Assembly: GCF_036370855.1 (NCBI RefSeq)
Contig: NC_088099.1
Location: 72,395,218-72,459,217 of the forward strand
DNA: 64,000 bases
Source of the DNA: Dromaius novaehollandiae
Lineage: Eukaryota > Chordata > Aves > Casuariiformes > Dromaiidae
Direction of reading: 5' to 3'
Below, one piece after another: positions 35,341 through 47,655 of the stretch (positions are counted from its first letter, which is position 1; each line of letters opens with the position of its first letter). The notes under the pieces are model-generated. The model ran no database searches, was not told where the DNA came from, and was given only the letters and a program-made list of their open reading frames with translations. A program made the position numbers and the translations under genes.

Positions 35341-38080
35341 CTTTTTTTTTTTTTTTTGTATAGTAGAGAGGGGCAACCTTTCTGGACAATCGAAGTGTAA
35401 GAACTATCAAGGCAGAGCAACAGCACAAAAACAATCTTCTTTTAAGTACTGAAAGCATATGTTCATTGACACAAATCAATGTTTTGACACTTGAAGAGAT
35501 GAAGGTAATAATTTCTACAGGCTTGAAGTAAAAACACTAAACCGACTTAAAACTGTTCCTTTATTATTGATGATTGGAATTGCAGATTTTAAAAAACCCT
35601 GACAAGTTACTGGTGATTATTTTGCTTACTCTGAAGGGCCTTGGTGGGGGTTTTGGGCGGTTTGGGGTTTGTTTTTTTTTTAAACATGTACATTTCATTA
35701 ACCGAGAAAAATAGACTCAGAAAGAAAAGAGTTAAATTTGGAACAAAAGCACTGTCCTGGACATAGGCAGATAACCAGAGATGTAAAGCATAATGACACG
35801 TTGGATTGCTTTTCATCAAGAGGAAAAATAAGAAAAATAAAACATATTTTTAATAACAATCAAATTTTATTTGTGTTTAATTATGTGCACTTGGAGCTGT
35901 CTTCTGAGTTTCCTTATGATACAGTACCAATATTAAAAAAACCAGCAAAAAAGTACATAGCATCATGAATATGTATACGAAAAGTATACATCATGAATGT
36001 ATGGGGTAGTTTTGATAAAAAGCTGTCACAGAATGCTTTTTTGAAAAAAAACAAGTATTGTACAGTACTGTACTATGATAAACGGGTGTACTTATGTAAT
36101 CTCTATCACTTGTATGAGCAAGTGTGAGAATGCAGAATGTGCTTAAACTATTCTATGGAGACTATAACTGAGTCCAAATTTTTTAAAAGTGCATTATATA
36201 TTTATATATATTCAAAGTGACTCCCATTCACTGGAAACACTGCTTTTAAGCAAGTTCATGGCAGTTGTGAATGTTAACATATTTTTAAATGTTTTATCAT
36301 ATTTGTATTCATCAAAGGCAAACAATTTTTAGATACTTAAGGCAGGAACTCTTACAATTAAGGAGTTTGAAAGCATTACTGTAAGTACTGTAATTAAAAA
36401 CATCAAAGGGCAAATATTCTTTTTCTGGTCACCACCTGAAAACTAGATTGCATTAGTTTAGAAGAAAGGAATTTTTCCTTCAGGTAGTTTTTGCAGCTAT
36501 TAAGCCTGTGCAAACCACACCTGCAGTTGCATACTACCATAAAAGAGGCAAGGACAGAAATCCATGAAACATTTTATCAACTTCTTTCTCCTCAGTGGGC
36601 CAGCCCCAGCCATACTCACCCCTTTTTGCTGTTGCTCTCCTGCAGACATGTCAGGATGTCTGAAAACAAGAATGCTCACCATCTGTTTGGTGTTTTTCTC
36701 CTCCAAAAATGTTTCCCCCTGTGACCCGAAGCTGCATCAGTCCTGCAGTTAAGGAGCCATCTGCCCTAGCAGGATAAGGGGAAAAAACTGATTCTAGAAA
36801 GATTCAGTAAGGGGAGGGAATGGAAGAGGTTTTACCTTGACATAACTTCAAGCCCCAAATATCCTACATTCATCATCAATCCATACTAAACTATACCTCA
36901 AAAACAGGTATTTTAATATATTAACTTCAGAACATCACTTTTCACCTGGAGCAATTCAGAGAAATGCTTTAAACTAGCACATATTTAGTTGATTGTATAT
37001 CTAATAAAGGCTCAGAGCTGACTGAATGAACTATGCGTGTAAACTGAGACACAAAGCTACTTTACTTCCTTCCAATTCTAAATTCTTAATGGCACTTTAT
37101 TATTGTGCTGTTTACAAAGCAAGGCATCCTTGACTGGTTCCTTTATCATAATTCCGATAGCAACAGAATAAATTAGGACAAGAAAACATCAGCATACAAA
37201 GTACCTTTTCAAGCCATTTGGTTTGGTGAAGCAGGATAGATTCAGGCAAAATTACCTTTTTTTTTTTCCAGTCTGGTGGCTTTGCAGGAAGTTAGTGCCT
37301 TTTTCTTAATGTTTAGCAGTTCCTTCTCTCTTTCTCTAGACTCAAGCCCTGTTAGATGAATGAACTTTGCAAATGGAAGTAACCATGGAAGTCACATTTA
37401 AGCTGCTTATCATATAACTTCTATATCGATATGTGTGGTTACTGCTTCCCATGGTGAGAATTTAAACTTACTCAAACTTTGCTCATTTCAGCCTTCCTCT
37501 CCCCTAGGCTAAGGCAGAAGCTTTGCACTGTCCTTCTCACACTGGCTTTTAGCTATTTTCTAGTAGGTGAAGACAGGTCCCATGTTTGAAAACAGTGGTG
37601 AACAATAGAAAAACAGTCACTGTCTTCTAACACTGAACAATAAAATTTGTCAGAATAAGAGAGACAGAATTTCTTAAGCTGTTCCAGCCTTTTTCCTACA
37701 TTGATCATAAATCAAGCCAATGAAAAATCCAGCTTGGGAATTACTGGATCTGAGAAAGAACTTACTCAAATGAATTCATCTCGCTAAAGGCAACTCTTAT
37801 TTAACTGCATATTTTGAATTTTTCAGATATGAAAGACTAGGTATTTCTATTCCATACTGGAAGGCTGAATTTTGAAACCTCAGAGCATGTTAGGAAATAA
37901 TATTTTGTGGCATTATTGAGATGGCTTTTTCCCAAATGTGTCTACTGTCATATCTGGTATCAGTACCTGACTGGTTTGCAAATTTTTGCACATAGCCCAA
38001 AAATACAGAAGTACTGCTTGAAACTCTTATTGAGCATAAACTATGTAAGTGATAGCATTTTACATAAAAGTTCTACCCAC

Positions 38081-38093
38081 GGGGGGGGGGGGG
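38081..38093. repeat. G13 homopolymer
   Basis: Thirteen consecutive G residues in otherwise AT-rich DNA. Such runs are prone to length errors in sequencing, so the exact length is uncertain. Confidence 0.9.
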
Positions 38094-41000
38094 AAGAACA
38101 ATGAAACATATTACTGCTGAATATCTAGTAACTTATAAGCTATTTTTACTGCATTCATTTAAAGTCACTATGTCATCTTTTCTCCAAACACCAATAAAAT
38201 TCAAGTAGAAATACCTGAAATTAGAACAAATTATTTTAGTAATACTGTCCCTGAACACTGTGGAATGTTCCAAATATATCTATTCAAAAACATATATTTC
38301 CTGTAAAAAGCAGATAAACATTCTTACATGATTGCAAAACATGTCTGAAATTCTTTAATTCAGTAGCACAGTTTTATGAGATACACGTATTCTGCTGAAA
38401 ACTGGGTCTGAGTTTGACGGATGTACAGCTTACCCATACAGTAAATAAACATATACGGCAGCTCAGGTAATTTATAAAAACAGAAGTCACTGATGGTGAA
38501 TGAAATACAATAAACAGCATTCAGCACAGTATCCATGCTGTCATTTTGAGAGTACATTTATGCGTACGATAGGGATTGTCTTCTCTTAAAGGGTTTAATA
38601 CAGTGGCAACTTATGTATTGCCAAAGTTGAATTGATCTGTACAGTCAGGAGAAGGCCAGCTGGATGGGAAAGGTAAAAAATACTGAAATAACTTCCTCTC
38701 TACCATAACAAGGTGGAAAAAGAGGAAGAATTGTGATTCTCAGAATCATAATTCCTTTCTGATACTGCTTATCGTGTGTTAACTTAGGCTCTCCCTGTCA
38801 ATCCTGAGAGCCTGAAAAACCGCAAAGTCAACTGGAACAATTTGGTTTTAGAGCAGATTATATATGGATGGAAAATTATACTCTGAACACACTGTTAGCC
38901 ACTAATGCACATTTTCTATGAATCAGAAATATCACTGATTGCTGATTTTGTTCATTCTGAACACTGTGCTATATGGAAAACCTCTGAAATTAAGCTGTTC
39001 ATAAGCGGGTAAATCAATCCCATCCCAACACATTATGAACAGAACAAATAAACCACCTTTATTTAAACCTAAATCTTTTTCTACTTTCAAAGATTCCATA
39101 TTAAGAGAAAGCATCTGAGCAGCCAAAATTAAGTTTCTGCAAATTTTACATCCTACAACAAATAACCCACTTAAAAGTTTAATTTTAAGATGAAATCTTA
39201 AAAGAATTACAGTCCTTTGAAGAGGAAAGCCACAGATGAACCAAAATTGAAATAAAAATCTTCTTTTTCTGGCTTGGCCATAAAATCAAAGCAATCAGAA
39301 ACACTAATATGTGCCTGTTGGACCCAAAATTTCAAGTCTAGATCTCCTCCAAACTTCGATATGAGTCAAAATCAGAAATTCTACTGTTAAACCATGACAA
39401 ATGAAAACAGACAATTAAATTGTTAAGCTGAGTATAAATACTCACTTTCATAATACAATTTGTGAGCATATATTACTGAACACTACCAACAATTTCTGCC
39501 AATGTAAATCCTAAATTTTGCAGAAACACACTTTGTACACTTTCACGCTTATTCTGTTAATTGCCTTCAATACTTGCAGGAAGAAAAGAACATAATAGAA
39601 GAAGCATTCAACAAAGCATCTCATTTGAAATTCAATATTTAAGAAAAGAAAATTTAGCATCACATTCTGTGATTATTAACACCAACATCATCTAAAACTA
39701 ACGACTAAGATAAGGCCTCAAGTTTTGGATATTCAATAAAGGGCCTTGACTTTCAGAGGACAAGTGCTCAGCACTTTCTGAGCCATTAAGTAGGAAATTA
39801 AGGGCTGTATTCCTACATGCTGGCACAAGCATAGCACATGATTTAGGTGATGAGTCACTGAGCTGGAATTTCGATGATCAAATATTCACAATGAGATCCT
39901 TGAGAATGGGCTACAGACCAAGACCAAGAATTATTCACAGAAGTTATCGGGTGAATAGTTTTGAATAACAAGCCCATGTGAGAGTCTCTGCTTATCCCTG
40001 TTGTGAAGAAGAAAACCCCTATCTATTGCAAAATAAATTATTAATTTTAAACAATGTATCAGGCTCCAAAACATATTTACTACATCACAGCAAACAGGAT
40101 GCCTGACCGTAAGCTGACTGTGTTTTGTCTTGCCTAAGCACAAGGTTTTCACAATAGCCACGCACTGCAAGAATATATGTGTGCATTGAAGGGACAGTGC
40201 AAGGTGGCTGTGGAAAGCATAATATATTTTGATCAAAGGTCAAACCCAGAATAGTAGTGTAAACACACACTGGCTGGGCATAGGTGGGAAATCTTGCATA
40301 AATCCAGCAGAAGTGAAATCTGTCATTAGTTTCTTTTTATGAGCTCGTTTGATGACTGTGGCCTGAGGTACCAATTAAAGAGAGTTACTTTATGGTATTA
40401 TTAGTGCAAAGTGTGTTCAAAGGGGAGTCTATTTGTCATGTCTGATTAGCACCAAGTATGGGAAAAAATTAAAATGGTAACAAACCAAACAAAACCTTTA
40501 ACAAGATCCAATCAAATTAATTTGACTTTCACTTGCTCAATTATAAACTCTAGCTCCTTCCAGTTGTTTTTAATTAATGATTTAGAAGAAAATTTCTTGC
40601 CATCCCACTGGTACCATGACAGCTATTGATATTATAGTGCAGACAGTTTTACTGTAGTAAAATTTGGGTAGGGGATTTGATTTACTGGCCCCCATAATCA
40701 TGCTGTTATTCTACCCTTTGCCACTCTCATTCTAAGCCATTTGACCAATCCTCTTACCAGCCCATGTCTGAAAAAAAGAGCATATTATGCAAAATTTTCA
40801 GCCATTAGGTGGCAACTAGGCTTGCTCAGAGTATTCTCAACAAAATCTTACAAATACTCCAAAAACTCCATGACTTTTGCAAACCCCTTTGGGGAGACGG
40901 TATAGAACAATATTTTTTCATCCTAAAGCCAGGAAATTAAATGAAACTTTGAAACTAGATGTCCTGTAAGGGGAACTTTTTCCTAGATTGTAATAGACAG

Positions 41001-41120
41001 CAGATCTTTCCCATATTCACACTTCCTTCACTAAAGAAAAGAATTTTTGTCCACTTCCCAAAATTCCTGATTTTAAAATCTCAGATTGATCAAAAGTCAA
41101 TGATTTTAATACAGTTCCAT

Positions 41121-41126
41121 TTTATT
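41121..41126 (-). terminator. Candidate poly(A) signal for the minus-strand exon
   Basis: TTTATT on the plus strand is AATAAA on the minus strand, about 420 bp beyond the stop codon of the candidate terminal exon at 41546-41884. The word is common in AT-rich DNA, so it supports the exon only weakly. Confidence 0.3.
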
Positions 41127-41545
41127 AACAGTCCATAAAACTCTCTTCCCATCCTAGTGTGGAATAGAAGCAGAAAGTTGCAACAAATGCAACGATATTC
41201 CAGACAGCTCAAGGGACAGGGTGTTTCAGTTGACATAAATGCTGATGCTCAATATTTTATTTTTAAGTACAACCTAAGAAAAGTTGTCTTAAAACATCAG
41301 CACTTACCTAGAAGATTTCTCACAACAATATCTAGTATTTAAACTATGAAATCAACTCCTCTTGCCCTCTGCCCTAAATAGGACTTGACAAACTTGATCC
41401 AAAAAAACCCAGCACAGAACCTGCATAGCTATCTCCCTATGTCTACAGTACTAAGAATCAACTTTTCATTTCATTAAGAATCCTAAATATGAGTTTACCT
41501 TACAGAATTCTGTAAAGTCAACAGCATTTTTCACATACTAACATT

Positions 41546-41884
41546 TTACCCAAATAAATGTGCCCGACGGCAGTCCAGCATTAAAACAGTGGATGCATCC
41601 AATCCATTGGAAGCAATCAGGAGGATACAGATGCCGTATGTGACCATTATGTGCTGAGAATCTAGTCTCAATGGGTATGCTGTGTATGGTTCCCAACAGT
41701 TGTGCAGATCAAGCACGCAACACATGTACAGCACACCCAGCACTCTCTGTGCTAGGTCCTCAGCTCCCTGGCTGAGAAGCCCTTTACAGAGGGAACCAAT
41801 GCGCTGAGATACACTGTACAGCAATGCTGCAACTCTCTGTCCATCACAAGCATTGAGAATTTTGATTACAATTTTTACACTCTT
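41546..41884 (-). CDS. Candidate terminal coding exon of an unidentified gene
   Basis: On the minus strand a strong acceptor (CTTTTGCATTTTCAG) is followed at once by 112 sense codons and TAA at 41548-41546. The product begins KSVKIVIKILNACDGQRVA and ends LMLDCRRAHLFG. It has a balanced, protein-like composition with Cys, Trp, Gln and regularly spaced hydrophobics, suggesting amphipathic helices of the HEAT/ARM kind. It is not CR1 or LTR derived. The TAA overlaps a possible donor (GG|GTAAAA), so the exon might instead be internal and end near 41550. I do not recognise the protein and found no upstream exon with confidence. A processed or relic exon is also possible. Confidence 0.45.
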   Translation of the reverse strand, partial: KSVKIVIKILNACDGQRVAALLYSVSQRIGSLCKGLLSQGAEDLAQRVLGVLYMCCVLDLHNCWEPYTAYPLRLDSQHIMVTYGICILLIASNGLDASTVLMLDCRRAHLFG

Positions 41885-41889
41885 CTGAA

Positions 41890-42970
41890 AATGCAAAAGA
41901 TGTTACTGCTGGCATTAATGTTAACAAAACACCAGACTTTCTGCCACTCAGCTATGTATGCAAGTTTTTTATTTTCATAAGATACTACAGGAATGAAATT
42001 ATGACATGGTCTAAATCAGATTCTCAACCAAGGCCTTTTCATTAAGATAATCTGAAAGTTAAATGTGCCTATAAATATGTAACCAATTGGGCTGCCCAAA
42101 ACTTAAAGTGTTTTAATAAATTGGGATTCCAGTGTAAAGCAACCCAATTCTATTCAAATCAATTAAAAAAATCAGAAGTTTTATAAACAAAAAAACACTG
42201 GTCAAAGTGGAATTTTTCTCCTTTGACACAAGAGCAATGTTTATTATAGATTTAAAAAGTTTAATCACATATCTTAATTTTGTACATGTTTATCTGTATG
42301 GGAAGTCAACCTGATACTTAAAAAAGTAACCTGCTTTACACTCAGTCCCTCATTTCTCTTCTTTGTCCCTTGTTTGTAGCTCTTCTTTGCCTTATTTATA
42401 ATTTGTTCAGTACTTTCCATGCATCTTCCCAATATCTAAATTAGTAGACATCAATAATCTTTCTTTATATTAAAAACATTAAATTCAAAAGAAGGGCTGA
42501 GAAAAAGAACAGTTTTCATCTTTACCACATTAATTGCAAATGACTTATGGCTCCAATATGGGTGACAGTCTTGGAGCACTTATTAAAATGGGAAAATAAC
42601 ATACCGAGAAAGAGTTGGAGGCCAGGAGCAGACAATGATGTACAGACATGAGAAATTAGTAAGGAACTGTGGGAGGCTGGGCAAGTGTAGTGAATGTTAT
42701 CACTTAATTAGGCCAGGGCATGAACACAGGATTATGAAAAACAGGTAATTAAAGCACCTTGTGGAAAGCTATTCCTTCTAATAGAAAGGCCAATCAAGAA
42801 GACAATTAACTAGTAAGGGGGAATATCACTTAGCGTTCTTAATATGAATTAAGAGCAATAGCAAAAAACATATTCTTTACTAAAAAGAAAAAATCAGGTC
42901 AAACTGGACTACAGCAGTCAAAAGGCTGACAGATCCCGAGAGGAGGAAGAAGTGATAGCAAAACCAACAA
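41890..42970. other. AT-rich non-coding DNA
   Basis: No feature was recognised. If the exon at 41546-41884 is real, this is the intron just upstream of it on the minus strand. Confidence 0.45.
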
Positions 42971-42975
42971 AGCAA

Positions 42976-44262
42976 GTGGGCAGAGAGGAATCTCATGAAG
43001 TTCAATACAGGGAAGTGCAGAGCCCTGCACCTAGGGAGGAACAACCCCTGTGATGCGCCACTAGAGGGGTGTCCGGGACTCTTTTGGAATTTATATACAT
43101 ATATCGGAGCTCTACGGTTCAATCACGGGTGCACGATACAACTAGCACTCTCACTCCTTCCGGGCTACCCTTCCAGTCTAATTTCCTCGGTTTCTCCTCA
43201 CCACGCTGTTGGTACCAGGGGCATCCCTGCTGACAGGTGGGTCTTCGGGTCCGCAGGCCAGCTGACTGTGGGTCCGAGTCCACACTAGCGTATGTGGCTT
43301 ACTCTCTTTCATACCCAGGCAGAACAGTGCCAGCCCGCAGCCATGCCAAGGCCGCATCAGCAGGTGACCTCCAGCTCAGCCCCCAGCACTGCTCAGCGGG
43401 TAACAACGCGCCCATTAGCAGGTCGTTCTGTGGGGAATGGCTCCACAGCGCCGAGATGTCTATGGTGTGCGTCTTGCGGTGTCACTTCTCCTTTGCCTGG
43501 ACTTGTCAATCATGGGGGGGCGGGTACTTAGCGGGTGTGCTGCCAGGCTACGGCAACCCCCCAGTGTGGTGGCGCCGGCCGTGATGCACCTGCGGTTTGT
43601 TAACTCTCGAGGAGCATCCAGGGCAAACCCCTCTTCTATGGGCTGCACCATCCGGAGTCCCACGCTTGCCTGTGTGGTGCGTGTCAACCCCGTGCACCAG
43701 TACAGGCTGGGGGCAGACCTGCTGGAGAGCAGCCCTGCGGAGAAGGACCTGGGAGTCCTGGTGGACACCAAAGTGAACATGCGCCAGCAATGTGCCCTTG
43801 CAGCAAAGGCGGCAAATGGCATCCTGGGCTGCATTAGGAAGGACGTTGCCAGCAGGTCGAGGGAGGTGGTCCTTGCCCTCTGCTCAGCACTGGTGAGGCC
43901 ACAGCTGGAGCGCTGTGTCCAGTGCTGGGCTCTGCAGTACAAGAGAGAGATGGACATGCTGGAGCGAGTCCAGCAAAGGGCTACTGAGATGCTGAAGGGC
44001 CTGGAGCATCTCTCCTATGAGGAAAGGCTGAGAGAGCTGGGCCTGTTCAGCCTGAAGAAGAACAGACTGAGGGGGAATCTTATCAGTGCATGTAAATATC
44101 TGAAGGCAGGGTGTAGAGAGGATGGGGCCAGACTCTTCTCAGTGGTGCCCAGTGACAAGATGACAGGCAATGGGCACAAACTGAAACACAGGAAGTTCAG
44201 TCTGAACATGAGGAAAAACTTTTTTACTGTGAGGGTGACAGAGCGCTGAAACAAGTTGTCCA
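42976..44262 (+). mobile_element. CR1 LINE fragment split by a solo LTR
   Basis: CR1 sequence starts near 42976 (GGCAGAGAGGAATCTCATGA) and runs to 43048. It resumes at 43692 after the LTR with GTGCACCAGTACAGG and continues through the ORF2 C-terminal domain ([15 protein letters not shown] ... [15 protein letters not shown] ... FFTVRVTER) to a stop near 44249. Similarity ends at about 44262, before the 3' UTR. The part from 43692 is open. About 435 bp of it are some 98% identical to the copy at 14.72-15.15 kb, including roughly 310 bp without any difference I can see. The 5' truncation is normal for CR1, but the missing 3' end is not. Confidence 0.93.
43049..43686. mobile_element. Solo LTR of an endogenous retrovirus, nested in CR1
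   Basis: The 638-bp segment starts TGTGATGCGCC and ends GTGGTGCGTGTCA, giving TG...CA ends with imperfect inverted termini. It is flanked by the direct repeat ACCCC at 43044-43048 and 43687-43691. Removing the LTR and one repeat restores continuous CR1 sequence, so the boundaries are firm. A 5-bp duplication fits ERVL-type integration. No internal region, primer-binding site or second LTR is present, so it is a solo LTR left by recombination. Orientation is unsure. TATATAAA lies near the left end on the minus strand and could be a poly(A) variant, a weak hint of minus orientation. The 270-codon frame across it is a chance fusion with CR1. Confidence 0.85.
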
Positions 44263-46698
44263 CAAGTTGCCAGAAAGAAATGTGATTTCCTGCTCAGTTA
44301 TGGCAGTATGAATACGTCTTGAAATACAGGTGACAATCATACACAAACACAGAGCAAAGGATTATACAGAATTATACCGTATCCTTAAAAAAAAAAAAAG
44401 CTTTGCTGGAGGGTTACATACAGAACATACTGAAGCAATAAGAACTGCTGTTCCCCTTCTTACATGCTGACTAAACATGTAAAGGGCCAGCCAAATATTC
44501 CAGAACTATTCAACTATATAAAATATCACTGCCCTAGGAAGACCTGCTACTCACAAGAGAAGTACTCCTCAGATAGCTAGTTCTTCACCCAGGATCCCTT
44601 CCTTTGTGATTCAACATTTCAAAATGCCAAAACTGCCCTACTGGCTTATCTTAACACACTAACTTCAGGCAGGTGAGAAACAGCCTAAGATAAATCTCCA
44701 TGCTCCTAAATTGAAATTTTTTTAAGAATTCACCATCTAAAAATTATCTCTGCAATGCCTACTGGCATTACAACACAGAAATGAACAAACAGTTCCTTCT
44801 AAAAACAACTTTTCTGGGCTTTCTGCTGTTTCTACTCATTCCTTTTAGGCATTTTCAGCTCTACAAGACTTACCTCTTTTTCTTATTAGTTACAAAAATA
44901 TCTAAGTGAAACCCAAAATTCCTTTATTAATGTTTGCTAACATCCACTCTGAAATCATTTAGCAATTTCTTTTTTTTTTTTTCGCAGTAGACCTTCTGTT
45001 TTCCAAGTTGTGATTTATCAGTCTCAAAGACAGAGAGCACATCTTCATGGAGAAATCAAGAGATCTAAAACATAAGGGAAGTATAAAATATTCTGTAGTT
45101 CTTTCACTACTTTTCTTTTTTTAATCTAATAGGAAGGCTTCTGAATCTGTCCCTATCTTACAGCATAATCCAACACATACTAATTTAAACAGAAAACCCT
45201 TAATGCCCTTGCTGCAATGTTGATAGGTAAAGGGGACAAAATCTTGCTTACTTTATTGTGTTGACACCAGCAGTTGACACCACTCAGTGTATTTATGACT
45301 TCTTGAAATGTAATTCAAATTTAAGTATTCTCATTATATTGCAAACTCTTCTTTGTATACTGAATGCCATAGGACTATAACTCCCCCAAATAATGTGATG
45401 TATTTAAAAAATAAGTACTCTTATTGTGAAGAATTTGATATGTTCTTAAAACCAGTTAAATAAATTAGAAACCATTTTCAGATGCTGAAAAATATAACTG
45501 GCAATCTCATCTCCCATCAATATGGTGAGAATATAGTGAAAGCTCAGAATCACTAGGAGAAATAAAGAATTACTTTACAATAAAACATTAGACCGCCTTT
45601 TGTCCTTCACAGCAGAGGATTCTAGGGGAAAAACACAGAAATATCCTAAATTTCCACAGATGCATATGCCACTTTGCTATTTAAAAGCTGGAATATTTAA
45701 CAATATTTTAACAAATAAAATACTTATTAAGTATTCTTAAATTCCACAGAGAATAACAGTCTCATTGTTTGATCCAAGACAATTTTTGCACTGCCACACA
45801 ATGGAAATTGTCTGTATGTATGTAAATTAAAAAAAATAGTAAATGAGGTACAATGGAAGAGCCATTTAACCTGTGAATTGCAAGGCTATTTTTGTAGCTG
45901 TGTCCTGTCTAACCAGAGCAGTAGATGATTTATGGCCTCCAGCAGACCTTCATCATCATTGTTCTCACCTTTATTTCCATCATAGTTAATTAAAGGGAAG
46001 GTCATTGTCACCTTATGTTTTAAACCTTCTTAACATAATATATCACCCTGGGTATGCTTTAATAAGAGGACCTGTGAAGGGATGATGTTATAGGAAAAAA
46101 AACAACTTTACAGCATAACCCATCCTGTTAACAATTATACCTTAGATTTAAACATAATGAAAGTTAACAAGCAGACAAAATGAAAGCTACGTCTTGATAC
46201 TCATTCAAATTTTAATTAATTGGTTGCATGATCTAATGGAAAAAACAGTAGTATGCTTTTCTTGACTTTAGGCATATGTATGAAAAGTAAGCTTCTAAAG
46301 GCAAGATCTCCCCTTGAAATAACTTTAGCATACAAAACACTGTCAATAGGAAAGAAAAAACCAAACAAAAAGCAAAGTACGTAGTCTAAATATTACCTCA
46401 TTATTATCTTAAAGCCTTTTGATGTCAGGTGTACAAAATAAACTACCTTTAAGTTGAAGATTGGCTCAGACAGATTACAAAATGTTCAGATAGTGAAGAC
46501 AATGACCCTTAATACAGTTTCAGTAGGTGTTAGCATTTTTAACCCCCCAAGAGAAGAATTCAAATTGGCCTACAATTATGTACTAAACACAATCAGTTCT
46601 CTAAAAATCACACAGATCTAGGGGGAAAATCATTTAAATATATATTTAATCATTTAATCCAGAAGATCTCCAGAAATCTTCTATGCTTAATCTATTTT

Positions 46699-46699
<1 letters not shown>

Positions 46700-46741
<42 letters not shown>
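46700..46741. repeat. (AC)n microsatellite
   Basis: About 21 uninterrupted AC units, long enough to be polymorphic in length. Confidence 0.95.
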
Positions 46742-46742
<1 letters not shown>

Positions 46743-47587
46743 TTCAAATCTAGTAGGCTGTATAAGTGATGGACCAATATATGGGCTGAACATGTAAGGA
46801 AAACTGAGTTCTCAGTACCTGTGTTTCACAGCTCTACTCGTTAGCCACAGACAGTTATAGAAATCCTGAATGCTGAACACTTTTATGTCTTCCCAAGATC
46901 ATCTTTGTCCTAGCAGACAAAGCACATTTTTATTATACTGTTAATAAGTCCTAGAAGAGACAATACACGAAAACATGGTCCTTGGCACTTGTACATACAG
47001 TGTCTCCTGCTGTTATAAAAGTAGTGGCTTTTACAGCCTGCCTATATGGAGGTAAGTTTTTTACCTCAGCCAACTGGCCTCTGAATGTAATTAGTGGACT
47101 AGATAACCATGTGTCTACTGACAGCTACAAAATGGGAGCAAGCAATGAAAGTCCTGCCTACCAGCTTCTCTGGCATCACTAGTTTTGTCTTCCTATGCTG
47201 TATACCCCAAATCTGTGGAGAAACCCCAAGTCTGTGAAGAAAATGCATCCCTTTGATCTATATGGGACCAAAACTACACCAATTCAGGACCTGCTCACCG
47301 TGGTTGCCATTGCTGCTCCCAGTGATGGAGTATGCATCTCTGACACATTACTACACTGCTGCATGGTGGCACCAAGATCTTTTTTTTGCCCCAGCAGTTT
47401 GGGAAGTCTCCTGACCAATTCCGTAGTTTTCCTGAAAGGTAAATTTTTATCAACCCCTTTCAATAACTGAGCTGTAAACATATGGACAAGAGGCACTAGT
47501 AAATTGCCACCTGGACAGCTTGCTCTTGACATCACTTCTGCTTTTGAAAGTGAAGTCTACCTCTCTGGACAGCAGAAATGCAACACA

Positions 47588-47655
47588 AATACTGTCTGGA
47601 GACAATATAAATATATTACCTCCTTATTTGTCTTGTGTTTTCTCCAGACAGTATT
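47588..47655. repeat. 15-bp inverted repeat with a 38-base spacer
   Basis: AATACTGTCTGGAGA at 47588-47602 is the exact reverse complement of TCTCCAGACAGTATT at 47641-47655. The spacer is AT-rich and pairs weakly inside (AAATA with TATTT). The 68-base unit could fold as a hairpin. It is longer than chance predicts for this distance in a window of this size, but no mobile-element body or known small RNA was recognised. Confidence 0.75.

Larger units (their letters stand above)
31376..41120. other. AT-rich non-coding DNA
   Basis: About 9.7 kb with no recognised gene or repeat family. It contains an (ATT)n run at 33161-33176, a poly(T) run near 35341-35357 and small palindromes such as ATGTATAC-GAAAA-GTATACAT near 35970-35990. 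The longest open frame (33111-33719) is listed separately. Confidence 0.5.

Noticed and set aside
41546..41884. Assigning the minus-strand exon to the meiotic gene MEI4 or another named helical-repeat protein
   Set aside because: The product did not match what I recall of these proteins, so no name is given.
43105..43125. tRNA-like GGTTCAATC word in the LTR
   Set aside because: No acceptor stem, D arm or anticodon arm can be drawn around it.
43437..44249. 270-codon open frame through the LTR into CR1
   Set aside because: It is a chance fusion of LTR sequence to the CR1 ORF2 C-terminus created by the LTR insertion.
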